Positions 32,343 to 39,340 of a stretch of DNA of 39,340 bases are shown in pieces. The translations under genes and the position numbers were made by a program. The notes beneath the pieces are model-generated. The model worked only from the letters and a program-made list of their open reading frames with translations, did no database searches and was not told where the DNA came from. Origin of the DNA: Paracoccaceae bacterium (GTDB taxonomy: Bacteria; Pseudomonadota; Alphaproteobacteria; Rhodobacterales; Rhodobacteraceae); NCBI GenBank assembly GCA_027351005.1, contig DAIEJF010000073.1:1-39340 (forward strand), given 5' to 3'. How positions within the stretch are numbered: the stretch's first letter is position 1; the number at the start of each line of letters is the position of its first letter.

Positions 32343-34556
32343 ATGAGAGACACCATGAACAGCAGGTTGCTGCCCTTCGAGACAGCCGCAGCGGCCGCGC
32401 GCCGTCGGCTTCCACCGCCGACAGACCTCCCGGACAGGGTGGACCTGCGCGATCTTTTCGCGCTGATCTGGCGCAAACGCCGGATCATCTTCGCGGCAAC
32501 CGGTGCAGGCCTTGTGCTGGCGCTGGCGGTCAGTTTCCTGATGACCCCGCTTTATGCCTCGGTGTCCAAGGTGATGATCGAATCGCGCGTGCCGCAATTG
32601 GCGCGTTCGCAGCAGGTGGTGCAGGACCTTGCGGTGAACGACCAGGCGGTGAACAGCGTGGTGTCGGTCATCACGTCCAACGTGCTGATCGGAAAGGCCA
32701 TCGACGAGATCGGCCTGCCGGCGCTCGATGCGCTGGACCCGGCCAACGCGCCGCCGTCGCTGATGGCGCGCGTCAGTGGCGCGATCAGGTCGATCTTTCC
32801 CAGCCCGCCCGCAGGCCCCAGCCTGATGACGCCGGAAGAGGCCAAGCGCCAACGGCTGACCGCGGTGATCCAGAAGAACCTGAAGGTCACGCGCGAGTTG
32901 CAGGCCAATGTGATCGACATCCAGATGGCGCTGCCCGACCGGGTGCTGTCGGCCCGGATCGCGAACGCGCTGGCCAATGAATTCATTGCAAGCCAGGTGG
33001 ACACCCGGCGCGACACCGCCGGCAATGCGACGCGCTGGCTGGAACAGCGGCTGGCCGAAACCCGCAGCCAGGTCGAGCAGGCGGAAGCCGCGGTCGACAC
33101 CTATCGGGCGGCGCATCTTCTGAGCGACGGCGGCACGCTGGACGGGGCGACGCAGCAGTTGGGCGAGCTGAACAACCAGCTTGTGATCGCCCATGCCGAC
33201 CGGGTGACGGCCGAGGCGGCCTACAACCGCCTGCAGGAGGTGATCGCCAAGAACGGCATGACCGGCGTGCGCGACATCGTGACCTCGCCCACGCTGGATG
33301 CGCTGAACAGCCAGGTGATGGATCTGCAACGGCAGGATGCGATCTGGGCGGCGAACTATGGCCCGCAGCACCCCGAACGGGTGCGTCTGGCGGGCGAAAT
33401 CAAGGGCGTGCAGGACGACATCGCCCGCGAGGTGCAGAAGATCGTCGAACAGAAGAAAAGCGACATGGCGACGGCGGCGCTGCGGGAAACCACGATGCGG
33501 CAAAGCATCGCCGCGATGGAACAGCGGGTGGTCGAACTGTCGCAAAGCAACATCGGGCTGGGCCAGTTGCAGCGCGTGGCAGAATCTGCCCGCACCGCCT
33601 ACAACGACCTGCTGTCGCGCCTGAACGAGACCCGGACCGAACAGCAATTGCAAAGCCCGGATTCGCTCCTGATCGAGCGGGCGACGGTGTCGCGGCTGCC
33701 CTCTTCGCCCAAACCCCTGCTGATGGCGGCCGTGGGGGGGATGCTGGGGCTGGTGCTGGGCTTTGGCGTGGTCTTCTTTCAGGAAATGACCTCGGCCAGT
33801 TTCACCCGCGCGGTGGAACTGGAACGCGAGACGGGGCTGCCGGTGCTGGCCGCGTTGCCGCAGGGCGAATGGAACAGCCCGCTGGGGGCCTGGAGCGAGC
33901 TGTCGCGGCGCCCCTACGGCCTTTACGCCGAACGCATCCGGCATCTGCGGACCGCGCTTCTGATGAAGGACGGGCGTGGCGAGGCACGGGCCATCCTGCT
34001 GGCATCTTCGGTGCCCGACGAAAGCAAGACGACCACGACGCTGGCGCTGGCGCGAATGGCGGCGCTTGCCGGGCGCAAGGTGCTGGTGGTGGATGGCGAC
34101 CTGCGGCGCTCGACGCTCAGCCAGACCTTCGGCTGGACGATGACCCATGACTTTGCCGACTTCATCGCCAATGGCTGTTCGCTGAGCGAGGCGATCCTGC
34201 GGGATGAACGGCTTGGCTTCGACGTGCTGGCCTGCGCGCGGCCGCGCCCGGATGCGGCCGACCAGCTTTCGGAAACCTGGCTGGCGCCGATGATCGCGTC
34301 GCTGAAGCAGGCCTATGACCTGGTGCTGGTGGACGCGCCCGCGATGCTTGCCGTGGCCGATGCGCTGGTGCTGGCACAGGCGGTGGATGAAAGCCTGTAT
34401 CTGGTGCGCTGGCGGTCGACCGAACGCGGCGATGTTGCCAAGGGGCTGTCCCAGTTCGCCGAGGCGGGCGTCCCGGTCAGCGGCCTGGTGCTGACCCTGG
34501 TCGATCCCAAGACCGGCGCGGATGTGCATGCAGGTGATTATGACTATTCGCGCTGA
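32343..34556 (+). CDS. Wzc/ExoP-type polysaccharide co-polymerase with tyrosine-autokinase-like domain
   Basis: The protein has 737 residues (ATG 32343, or ATG 32355 inside the same frame). The order is: cytoplasmic N-terminus; TM1 (IIFAATGAGLVLALAVSFL, about residue 50); a Wzz periplasmic domain with long coiled coil (residues about 200-420); TM2 after the Pro-rich LPSSPKPLL (about 460); and a cytosolic BY-kinase-like domain. Walker A' (KVLVVDGDLRRS) and Walker B (LVLVDAPAML) are present. The P-loop is altered: PDESKTTTT, with Ser561 where Gly precedes the Lys. The tail has only two tyrosines (DYDYSR). It controls chain length and export of the polymer. Confidence 0.9.
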   Translation: MRDTMNSRLLPFETAAAAARRRLPPPTDLPDRVDLRDLFALIWRKRRIIFAATGAGLVLALAVSFLMTPLYASVSKVMIESRVPQLARSQQVVQDLAVNDQAVNSVVSVITSNVLIGKAIDEIGLPALDALDPANAPPSLMARVSGAIRSIFPSPPAGPSLMTPEEAKRQRLTAVIQKNLKVTRELQANVIDIQMALPDRVLSARIANALANEFIASQVDTRRDTAGNATRWLEQRLAETRSQVEQAEAAVDTYRAAHLLSDGGTLDGATQQLGELNNQLVIAHADRVTAEAAYNRLQEVIAKNGMTGVRDIVTSPTLDALNSQVMDLQRQDAIWAANYGPQHPERVRLAGEIKGVQDDIAREVQKIVEQKKSDMATAALRETTMRQSIAAMEQRVVELSQSNIGLGQLQRVAESARTAYNDLLSRLNETRTEQQLQSPDSLLIERATVSRLPSSPKPLLMAAVGGMLGLVLGFGVVFFQEMTSASFTRAVELERETGLPVLAALPQGEWNSPLGAWSELSRRPYGLYAERIRHLRTALLMKDGRGEARAILLASSVPDESKTTTTLALARMAALAGRKVLVVDGDLRRSTLSQTFGWTMTHDFADFIANGCSLSEAILRDERLGFDVLACARPRPDAADQLSETWLAPMIASLKQAYDLVLVDAPAMLAVADALVLAQAVDESLYLVRWRSTERGDVAKGLSQFAEAGVPVSGLVLTLVDPKTGADVHAGDYDYSR

Positions 34557-35730
34557 CCTGCCGCTGCCCCGCCTGCTGCGACCCGTCGGATCGGGCGGAA
34601 ACCGGGTTGCGCTGGTGCATTACTGGCTTGTCTGGATGCGCGGCGGTGAAAAGGTGCTCGAGGCGCTGTGCCGGATGTTCCCGGATGCCGACATCTATAC
34701 CCATGTGCATGTACCGGCCCGGATCAGCGACACGATCAACGCGCATCGGGTGCAGACCACACGGATCGGGCGTCTGCCCTTCGCCGGGCGGCTGTACCAG
34801 AAGTACCTGCCGCTGATGCCGCGGGCGCTGGAAGAGGTGGATCTGACTGGCTACGACCTTGTCATCTCGTCGGAATCCGGGCCGGCCAAGGGGGTGATCC
34901 CGCCGCCTGACGCGCCGCATCTGTGCTACTGCCATTCGCCGATGCGCTACCTGTGGGATCAGTACACCGTCTACCGCGACACCGCCGGGCCGCTGATGCG
35001 GCTGGTGATGCCGCGGCTGGCGCATGACCTGCGGGCCTGGGATATCGCCAGTGCCGCCCGTGTCGACGGCTTCGTGGCCAATTCCAGCCATGTAGCGAAC
35101 CGCATCAACAAGTACTGGCGGCGCGAGTCCGACATCGTGCATCCGCCGGTCGCGGTTTCGCAGTTCGCGCCGGTGTCGCGCGGCGCGGCGGACGATTTCT
35201 ACCTGTGGGCCGGGGAACTGGCGCCCTACAAGCGGCCCGATCTCGCGGTCGAGGCGTTCACGCGGATGGGCAGGAAGCTGGTGGTGATCGGCGGGCCGGA
35301 CAAGACCAGCCGCGCGCTGGCCGATACGGCGGGGCCAAACGTCACCTTCCTGGGCCAGGTGCCCTTTGCGGTGCTGCGCGATCATCTGGCGCGCTGCAAG
35401 GCGCTCATCTTTCCGGGCGAGGAGGACTTCGGGATCGTCCCGGTCGAGGCCATGGCCTCGGGCCGTCCGGTGATCGCCTATGGCCGCGGCGGGGCGCTGG
35501 ATACGGTGGTGGACGGCAAGACCGGCCTTCTGTTCCACGATCCCTCGGTCGACGGGCTGATCGAGGCGGTCAGGGCCTTCGAGGCGGAAGGGCTGGACCG
35601 GCTGGATGCCGGACCGCTGGTGGCCCATGCCCGCCGCTTTGACGAAACCGCGTTCCGCCGCGGCATTGCGGCCAGTCTTGCGCGGCTGGGGGTGGACATC
35701 GGGCCGGTCTGGCTCAGCCGGGCCAGTTGA
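34540..35730 (+). CDS. Glycosyltransferase family 4 (exopolysaccharide locus)
   Basis: The protein has 396 residues from ATG 34540, preceded by AGGTG, overlapping the Wzc-like gene by 17 bp; the track start at 34522 is a possible alternative. The N-terminal domain has VALVHYWLVWMRGGEKVLEAL. The GT-B donor domain has LWAGELAPYKRPDLAVEAF, VTFLGQVPFAVLRDHLARCKALIFPGEEDFGIVPVEAMASGRPVIAYGRGGALDTV, which contains EX7E. It resembles mannosyl- or rhamnosyltransferases of O-antigen and EPS clusters; the donor is unknown. Its 3' end overlaps the convergent CocE-like hydrolase by 17 bp. Confidence 0.9.
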   Translation: MTIRADLPLPRLLRPVGSGGNRVALVHYWLVWMRGGEKVLEALCRMFPDADIYTHVHVPARISDTINAHRVQTTRIGRLPFAGRLYQKYLPLMPRALEEVDLTGYDLVISSESGPAKGVIPPPDAPHLCYCHSPMRYLWDQYTVYRDTAGPLMRLVMPRLAHDLRAWDIASAARVDGFVANSSHVANRINKYWRRESDIVHPPVAVSQFAPVSRGAADDFYLWAGELAPYKRPDLAVEAFTRMGRKLVVIGGPDKTSRALADTAGPNVTFLGQVPFAVLRDHLARCKALIFPGEEDFGIVPVEAMASGRPVIAYGRGGALDTVVDGKTGLLFHDPSVDGLIEAVRAFEAEGLDRLDAGPLVAHARRFDETAFRRGIAASLARLGVDIGPVWLSRAS

Positions 35731-37471
35731 ACAGCGTCAGGCTGGACGGCGCGGCGATGGTGATCCGCGCCCGGTGCGGCACCGTTTCCCGGTTCGGGTC
35801 GGCGCTGCCGCCGTTCAGGTTGCGCGCCAGCCGCGGAAAGCTTGACCCCGCCACATCCAGCCGCAGCCGGTGGCCGGCTTTCACCAGCCAGGCGATGTCG
35901 CGCAGGCGCACCGTCACGGTGGCCGGCTGACCCGGCACCATCATCCGCGGCGCGCCATAGCCGTCGCGATAGCGCAGCCGCAGCGCGCCGGTCTGGAGCA
36001 TCAGCGACCTGCCATCGGGCGCCACATCGGTCAGGGTCAGCACCAGGTCGGTATCGGGCACGTCCGTTTCCACCGTCAGCCGCGCGCTGATCGGCCCGGC
36101 GATACGCAGGGGGGCCGCCAGCGGGGCCGAGGTATAGGCCAGCAGGTCTGCCCGGGCCTCGACCGGGCGCTGATCCAGCGGGCCCGCACGGGCGGCGGGG
36201 TCGCCGGTGCAGCAGATCGCGCCTCCCAGCGACGGGACGGGGTGCATCGGGTCCGAGGTGAAGCTGCGGCGGCCCGTGCTGTCGCCGGGGGCAAGCGTTT
36301 CGCCCGCCAGCGCATAGGTGACCGCCCTGGCCTCTGCCGGCGGCCAGGCGGTCGCGTCGCGCCAGACATCCTCGGCCAGAACATAGACGCGGTAGGGCGG
36401 CAGGGCGGGTGGCGGCGCGCCCTTCAGGTGCTGGCCCATGAAGGCGACAAAGAGGTCATCGAAGGGTTGCGGACGGCCGGTCACCGGCAGGTCGCCCAGC
36501 TTGCCGGATGCAAAGGCCTGCGTCAGGTCGCAGTGCAGCCCCGGCGCGATCAGGACATGGGCGCCGGGCATCTTTCCGGCCAGCGTCAGGGTGGCGCTGA
36601 CGTTCGGGTCATACCAGGTGTCGACCAGCAGCGCCGGCGTCTGGAACCTGTCGGCATCCGAGACAAAGCCCGCCCGCGCCCCATAGCCCGGATCGGAAAA
36701 GCCATCCAGCAGCGCCTCGTAATCCGTGGGGTCGGGCCGGGTCTGCCGCAGCGCGTCGCGCACCGGCAGGGTCGCCAGGCCGCGGGCATAGTCGATCGGG
36801 CCGGTGTCCATATGGGCGGGCGTCTTGCCGCCCCAGCGAGCAAACCAGCCATAGCCCGAGGCAAGCTGGAACACGCCCCCTTCGAACAGCCCGAAGAAGC
36901 CGTATGTGTCGGCCGCGGTGCCGACCGCCCCGCCCGCGCCGATGGGGATCATCGCCGCCAGATGCGCCGGGCGGCGGGCGGCCAGGATCACCTGCGCCTC
37001 GCCCAGCGCCGAACAGCCGATGGTGCCCACCTTGCCGGACGACCAGGGCTGCGCCGCGATCCAGTCGAGCGTCGCGGCGCCGTCCGCGGCCTCCATCGGG
37101 TAGGGCGCGAAGGTGCCGGCAGAGCCGTAGCGGCCGCGCATGTCTTGCACCAGCACGGCATAGCCACGCGCGGTGAACAGCGCGACCCAGTGCCGCGCTT
37201 CGGCGTAGAAGGTCTTGCCATAGGGCAGCCGCACGAGGATGGCGGGCACCGGTCCGGTGGCGTCCTTTGGCAGGTAGACATCGGTGGCCAGCCTTACCCC
37301 GTCGGCCATGCGCAGCGGCACGTCGGCCAGCCGTGTGGCGGGCAGGCTGCGGACAAAGGCGCCAAAGGCCCAGCGGTCGCGCAGAAGGTCCGCCTGCCGG
37401 TGCAGTGGCGCGCGGAAGGCCAGGCCCGCGGCCAGCAGCGCCGCGCCCAGAAGGATCAGCCCGGCCCGCAT
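35714..37471 (-). CDS. Membrane-anchored CocE/NonD-family (S15-like) hydrolase
   Basis: The protein has 585 residues. An N-terminal anchor (AGLILLGAALLAAGLAF) is followed by the alpha/beta hydrolase core. VLVQDMRGRYGSAGTF is the family hallmark, the nucleophile is S154 in TIGCSALGEAQ, the acid is near LLVDTWYDPNV and the His in IAPGLHCDL. The C-terminal jelly-roll is typical (ARLTVETDVPDTDLVLTLTDVAPDGRS, DIAWLVKAGHRLRLDVAGSSFPR). The family includes acyl esterases and X-Pro dipeptidyl peptidases. Located between EPS and NRPS genes, it might remove acyl or peptidyl groups outside the inner membrane (inference). Confidence 0.87.
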   Translation of the reverse strand: MRAGLILLGAALLAAGLAFRAPLHRQADLLRDRWAFGAFVRSLPATRLADVPLRMADGVRLATDVYLPKDATGPVPAILVRLPYGKTFYAEARHWVALFTARGYAVLVQDMRGRYGSAGTFAPYPMEAADGAATLDWIAAQPWSSGKVGTIGCSALGEAQVILAARRPAHLAAMIPIGAGGAVGTAADTYGFFGLFEGGVFQLASGYGWFARWGGKTPAHMDTGPIDYARGLATLPVRDALRQTRPDPTDYEALLDGFSDPGYGARAGFVSDADRFQTPALLVDTWYDPNVSATLTLAGKMPGAHVLIAPGLHCDLTQAFASGKLGDLPVTGRPQPFDDLFVAFMGQHLKGAPPPALPPYRVYVLAEDVWRDATAWPPAEARAVTYALAGETLAPGDSTGRRSFTSDPMHPVPSLGGAICCTGDPAARAGPLDQRPVEARADLLAYTSAPLAAPLRIAGPISARLTVETDVPDTDLVLTLTDVAPDGRSLMLQTGALRLRYRDGYGAPRMMVPGQPATVTVRLRDIAWLVKAGHRLRLDVAGSSFPRLARNLNGGSADPNRETVPHRARITIAAPSSLTLFNWPG

Positions 37472-37539
37472 GATGCCCCCCTTTTCCCCGGCGGTAGCCC
37501 CGGCCTATGCTGCCCCCGTCGGAGGCGGAGGGCGGGCAG

Positions 37540-38208
37540 GTGGACGTGGTGGTTGATCTGTGGCTCTGGCCGCTGGGGCAGGACCCAGGCGACGGGCCGC
37601 TGTCGCCCGCCGAGCGGGCGCGGGCCGCGCGGTTCCTGCGCCCCGCCGATGCGGTGGCCTATCGCGCCGCCCATGCGGGCCTGCGCGCGATCCTGGGGGC
37701 GGTGACCGGCACCGACCCGGCGGCGCTGGCGTTCCAGACCACGGCGCAGGGCAAGCCGGTGCTGCCGGGGGGGCCTGCGTTCAACCTCAGCCATGCGGGC
37801 GGCTGGGCCGCGCTGGCCGTGGCGCCGGTGGCCGTGGGCGTCGACATCGAGGCCCATCGCCCGGTGGAACCCGAGGTGGCGGCGCGGTTCTTTTCCGCCG
37901 CCGAACAGGCCGCGCTGGCGCCGCTGGCGGGGGTGGCGTGGCGGCAGGCGTTCTTCCGCATCTGGACCCGCAAGGAAGCCTTCGTGAAGGCGCTGGGCGT
38001 GGGCCTGTCGCATCCGCTGGACAGTTTCGATGTGACCGCGGGTGCCTCTGCGCAGCTTGTCCGCCATGCCACGGGCCGGGCCGCGGACTGGGCGCTGATC
38101 GACCTGCCGCTGGGCACCGGCTGGGCCGGGGCGGTGGCGGTGCAGACCGGCGGTGGCCCGGCGCGCATTGTCTTGCGCGCCGGGGCGATGCCGCTGCCCG
38201 GTCACTGA
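37540..38208 (+). CDS. 4'-phosphopantetheinyl transferase (Sfp type)
   Basis: The protein has 222 residues from GTG 37540, which has GGAGGG 7 nt upstream; the track ATG at 37507 lacks a ribosome-binding site but is in frame and cannot be excluded. Sfp motifs are FNLSHAGGWAALAVAP, VGVDIEAHRPV (Mg-binding Asp and Glu), and FFRIWTRKEAFVKALGVGL (catalytic Glu/Lys). It loads phosphopantetheine from CoA onto the Ser of carrier domains. Its convergent partner (7-bp overlap) is an NRPS with such a domain, a natural substrate. Confidence 0.92.
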   Translation: MDVVVDLWLWPLGQDPGDGPLSPAERARAARFLRPADAVAYRAAHAGLRAILGAVTGTDPAALAFQTTAQGKPVLPGGPAFNLSHAGGWAALAVAPVAVGVDIEAHRPVEPEVAARFFSAAEQAALAPLAGVAWRQAFFRIWTRKEAFVKALGVGLSHPLDSFDVTAGASAQLVRHATGRAADWALIDLPLGTGWAGAVAVQTGGGPARIVLRAGAMPLPGH

Positions 38209-39340
38209 CCCGCCTGTTCGGCCAGGAAGGCGTCGATCTCGCGCGCGAGGTCCGCGGTGCCGTAGTCCTGCCCGCGGTGCACCCGGATGTCGTCGATATA
38301 GACCGTCTTCAGCGGGCCGGTGACCACCTGTTCCCAGCCGATCGAGGGCGCGAAGGGCCAGCCGCGCGGGGTGATGCGGGTGATGACATGCAGCACCGGC
38401 GCGGCAAAGGGCTTCGGCCGGTAGCGGTTGCGGGCATGCGAGATGTAGGCCACGAACCGTTCCTGTTCGGGCTCCAGATCGGTCGCGCGCACCTTGTCGA
38501 TCAGGCGCAGCGCCTTGAGCAGGTGCAACAGCCCGCTCTTGCGCAGGATGCGGTAGCTGCCCAGCATGGCGGCCAGCGTCAAGGTGCCTTCCCTCACCAT
38601 CCGGCGCTTGTTCTGGAAGGCGTGCAGGCGTTCCAGCCAGCGGCTCAGGGGGCTGGCCTTCAGCCGTTCGACATAGCCCGGCTCCCACACGTCCTTGAGG
38701 ATCACGGCGCGCACGGTTTCGCCCTGCGCCTGAAGGACGCGGGCGGTTTCCAGCGCGATGTTGCCGTGCACGCAGACGCCGAACAGCACATAGGGGCCGT
38801 GCGGCTGCACCTTTCGGGCGACCCGGGCATAGTCTTCGGCGATCTGTTCGAAACTGCGCTCGGTCTGGTCGATGCCGCGCGTGCCGTCGAACAGGCGGAT
38901 GCAGGTGGCGGGGTGCCGATCCGCCATGTGGCCCAGCGCCGAGACCATGATCGCCACGTCGTTGACCGCAAGGATTGGCTGCGCCGTCCCCTCGGTCTGC
39001 AGGGGCTCGATCCGCCAGTCGTCCTCGATCACCGGGGCGGCGGGGCGCAGTTCGGCCGCGATCCGGGTGGCCAGCGCGTCAAGGGTCGGGTGTTCGTAGA
39101 GAACCCGCACCCCCAGCGCCACGCCGAAGGCCTGCCGGATGCGCGCCATCAGCCGCACCGCCAGCAGCGAATGCCCGCCCTGGTCGAAGAAGCTGACGCC
39201 GCGGGCGGGCTGGGCGCGGCCCAGCAGGTCGGCCCAGAGGGCAGCAAGGCGCACATGCACCTCGGCCGGGTCGGGGGCGGCGGGGCCTTCCGGGGTCGCG
39301 GGCGCCGTGGCCGCCACGGGCGGCGGCGGGGGCGGCGGTG
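38202..39340 (-). CDS. Nonribosomal peptide synthetase, C-terminal carrier and thioesterase domains (5' end beyond window)
   Basis: The track starts at GTG 39317, but the frame stays open to 39338 and encodes a run of prolines, so this is an internal linker and not the start. After PPPPPPP-VAATAPATPEGP comes a carrier domain: LAALWADLLG, FFDQGGHSLLAVRLMARIR (phosphopantetheine Ser encoded at 39168-39170) and LYEHPTLDALATRIA. A type I thioesterase of about 260 residues follows. The nucleophile elbow reads LFGVCVHGNIALETARVL, with Cys (codon 38772-38774) in place of Ser. The terminal part IRVHRGQDYG may hold the catalytic His. Adenylation and condensation domains should lie to the right of the window. 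The product is unknown; the context suggests a link to the polysaccharide. Confidence 0.88.
   Translation of the reverse strand, partial: PPPPPPPVAATAPATPEGPAAPDPAEVHVRLAALWADLLGRAQPARGVSFFDQGGHSLLAVRLMARIRQAFGVALGVRVLYEHPTLDALATRIAAELRPAAPVIEDDWRIEPLQTEGTAQPILAVNDVAIMVSALGHMADRHPATCIRLFDGTRGIDQTERSFEQIAEDYARVARKVQPHGPYVLFGVCVHGNIALETARVLQAQGETVRAVILKDVWEPGYVERLKASPLSRWLERLHAFQNKRRMVREGTLTLAAMLGSYRILRKSGLLHLLKALRLIDKVRATDLEPEQERFVAYISHARNRYRPKPFAAPVLHVITRITPRGWPFAPSIGWEQVVTGPLKTVYIDDIRVHRGQDYGTADLAREIDAFLAEQAGQ

Noticed and set aside
34002-34031. Wzc-like gene as a pseudogene because of its altered P-loop
   Set aside because: The frame is intact over 737 codons, Walker A' and B are preserved, and the gene is coupled to the next one.
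32250-34529. 759-codon minus-strand ORF opposite the Wzc-like gene
   Set aside because: His/Arg/Gln-rich shadow with no recognisable motif; the plus strand carries Wzz and kinase-domain features.
1-39340. CRISPR arrays, tRNA/rRNA genes, insertion sequences or prophage
   Set aside because: No regularly spaced repeats, no tRNA-like cloverleaf sequences, no transposase or integrase motifs and no terminal inverted repeats were found on reading both strands.

Overview
The window is a very GC-rich, densely packed stretch of what looks like a chromosome from an alphaproteobacterium of the order Rhodobacterales (Rhodobacter/Paracoccus/Tabrizicola-like). This is inferred from base composition and codon use, from the accD-folC pair, from mbfA with an Irr-type palindrome, from the ZapE and M17/NlpC pairs, and from several small proteins typical of that family. 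I see no rRNA, tRNA, CRISPR array, insertion sequence, integrase or phage gene. Every gene that lies fully inside the window appears intact.

Left part (1-4841): catabolism of dicarboxylic/aromatic acyl-CoAs. An edge-truncated bifunctional enoyl-CoA hydratase/3-hydroxyacyl-CoA dehydrogenase is followed by the pcaI-pcaJ-pcaF cassette (3-oxoadipate CoA-transferase and 3-oxoadipyl-CoA thiolase). A divergent IclR regulator of PcaR/PobR type sits beside it, with a repeat-rich candidate operator between regulator and operon. Together they can take 3-hydroxyadipyl-CoA or 3-oxoadipate to succinyl-CoA and acetyl-CoA.

Middle (4842-26416): mostly housekeeping and small accessory functions. In order: a secreted hypothetical protein, a TetR regulator, the iron exporter MbfA behind an Irr/ICE-like palindrome, an iodotyrosine-deiodinase-like nitroreductase, and an AEC permease. 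A five-gene run with 4-bp start/stop overlaps follows (fghA, YaiI-like, HAD, ornithine-cyclodeaminase-like, alpha/beta hydrolase). Then come an MFS carrier, zapE, three Rhodobacterales-type hypothetical genes, accD-folC, a beta-carbonic anhydrase, an Hpt-like small protein, an M17 aminopeptidase coupled to an NlpC/P60 peptidase, a ThDP enzyme, and an FMN reductase coupled to a MaoC/HTD2-like dehydratase.

Right part (26413-39340): an exopolysaccharide locus. It holds two GT4 glycosyltransferases, a polysaccharide pyruvyltransferase, a secreted clan-A glycoside hydrolase, a Wzy/ligase-type membrane protein, a Wzc/ExoP-type chain-length protein with an altered P-loop, and a membrane-anchored CocE/NonD hydrolase. 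It runs directly into a 4'-phosphopantetheinyl transferase and the C-terminal end of a nonribosomal peptide synthetase, which has a polyproline linker, a carrier domain and a thioesterase whose nucleophile position is Cys. The NRPS continues beyond the right edge. This coupling of polysaccharide and NRPS genes is the best candidate here for an undescribed system.

A window-wide feature is that convergent genes almost never have space between them. Eight of nine convergent junctions overlap or lie within 7 bp, and three share a single 4-base CTAG/CTAA as both stop codons.
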